A stretch of 64,000 nucleotides of DNA, taken from assembly GCA_039105265.1 (NCBI GenBank), contig JAPFFF010000058.1:806001-870000 (forward strand), in the 5' to 3' direction. The position numbers and the translations under genes were made by a program. The notes beneath the pieces were generated by a model. That model saw only the letters and a list, made by a program, of their open reading frames with translations. It was not told the DNA's origin and made no database searches. Below are positions 63,192 to 64,000 of the stretch, piece by piece. Position 1 is the stretch's first letter. The number at the start of each line of letters is the position of its first letter. Source of the stretch: Tritrichomonas musculus. Lineage: Eukaryota > Parabasalia > Tritrichomonadida > Tritrichomonadidae.

Positions 63192-64000
63192 GGGTGCACT
63201 TTAAACGGTCGCCATGGAAAATATAAATATCTTCACATATATAATGAATAAATTGTCATAAATAGAATATTTTTTTGTTATCCTTTTTATATTAATTACT
63301 AAAAGAGTTTAATGCCAATATATGAAATATTACAAATAAAATATTCAAATTCCATATAAAATCAAGAATTTGAAAATTCGCTCTTTAAAAATCTTTGTAA
63401 TCCGATATACATTAACATATTAAAATTTGAGAGAATAAGGTTTAAATCATAAGCCCCTCTATTAAAAATAAAGATTTTAAAAAAGAATTAAAATATACGT
63501 TAGATAGTTATCTATTTTTAGAAGGTAATGTTAACCATAAATCATAAACGTACGAAAAAATTTAAAATCGCTGCAAACTTTTTTGTGATGAATAAAAAAA
63601 AATTAGATCAATTTATCATATTTACCATCACTTCAGCGACAAATATCACGTTCGTTCTCGTAAAACCACACAAAAAAAAGATATCAAATATTGATGCTGA
63701 AAACTTTTTTTGATAAAACTTTGTAAATCAGCATATTTTTATATTAGAATTAATTTGTTATAATGATGAGAAAATACATTAAGCAGATATTGCTGAGAAG
63801 AAAAATTTGAAAAAAAGCGTATTTGCTTTATAAGTTTTTTTATAGTTTATTTAATCAAATGTAATATTGACAAATCGATTTAATATTAATTAAAGTTTTC
63901 TTTTAGTATAAAGGAACTATTTTTTGTGCTGATGATTGTCGAAATATGATATCAATCAGCATGTCAAAAATAATATTTTTAAGCTTACTCTCTTTACATC
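63192..64000. mobile_element. Possible left end of a second Kolobok-like element (runs off the window)
   Basis: GGGTGCACTTTAAAC follows a TTAA at 63188-63191 and resembles the Kolobok-like terminus GGGTGCGGTTTAAAA at 37519. No right terminus is seen before the window ends, and no transposase frame lies in the visible 800 bases. Confidence 0.4.

Noticed and set aside
63528-63713. 61-codon frame at the right end
   Set aside because: Its composition equals the surrounding AT-rich DNA and no motif is present.

Overview
The window looks like nuclear DNA of a parabasalid protist, most likely Tritrichomonas or a close relative. The reasons are the very AT-rich spacers, host genes without visible introns, trichomonad-type initiators (TCA followed by a pyrimidine and A/T) a few bases before several start codons, a whole trichomonad-style Maverick/Polinton, and the protein families present. 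The species call is an inference; a database comparison would settle it.

Region by region. (1) 1-5018: three host genes on the minus strand: the N-terminal part of a GT61-like glycosyltransferase running off the left edge, chaperonin subunit CCT epsilon, and a glucosamine-6-phosphate deaminase fused to a PIG-L/LmbE-type deacetylase. (2) 5019-9197: AT-rich spacer with a hAT-type MITE bounded by an exact 8-bp target duplication and two concentric inverted-repeat elements. (3) 9203-24969: a Maverick/Polinton that looks whole, with about 195-bp inverted repeats, a 5-bp target duplication GAGGT, and genes for protein-primed DNA polymerase B, integrase, packaging ATPase, a probable major capsid protein, a fibre-like protein and several small unknowns. 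(4) 25289-27223: a secreted GH20 beta-hexosaminidase. (5) 27224-31503: spacer, a small TTAA-flanked MITE, and a fragment encoding a DEAH helicase resembling viral origin-binding proteins plus a small companion frame. (6) 31504-46455: about 15 kb of stacked DNA transposons: a 6-kb MULE with a two-variant 240-bp satellite and two nested MITEs, a Kolobok-like element with a 136-bp tandem array, a TTAA element containing a pogo-like transposon, and a MITE with a 32-bp minisatellite. (7) 46580-61090: host genes again: an acidic E/S/K repeat protein with an internal 285-bp duplication, a 1011-residue coiled-coil protein, a MYCBP (AMY-1) homologue, a short coiled-coil protein, a CAMK-like kinase, two unknowns, a DENN-domain protein and another unknown. 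(8) 61091-64000: spacer, with what looks like the left end of a second Kolobok-like element at 63192.

The host genes do not form a pathway. CCT epsilon is one subunit of the cytosolic TRiC ring. The deaminase/deacetylase fusion and the hexosaminidase both fit amino-sugar breakdown. The unusual content is the mobile DNA: six superfamily-level types of element lie within 64 kb, and three TTAA tetranucleotides are shared end to end by adjacent elements. No tRNA, rRNA, CRISPR array or LTR element was recognised.
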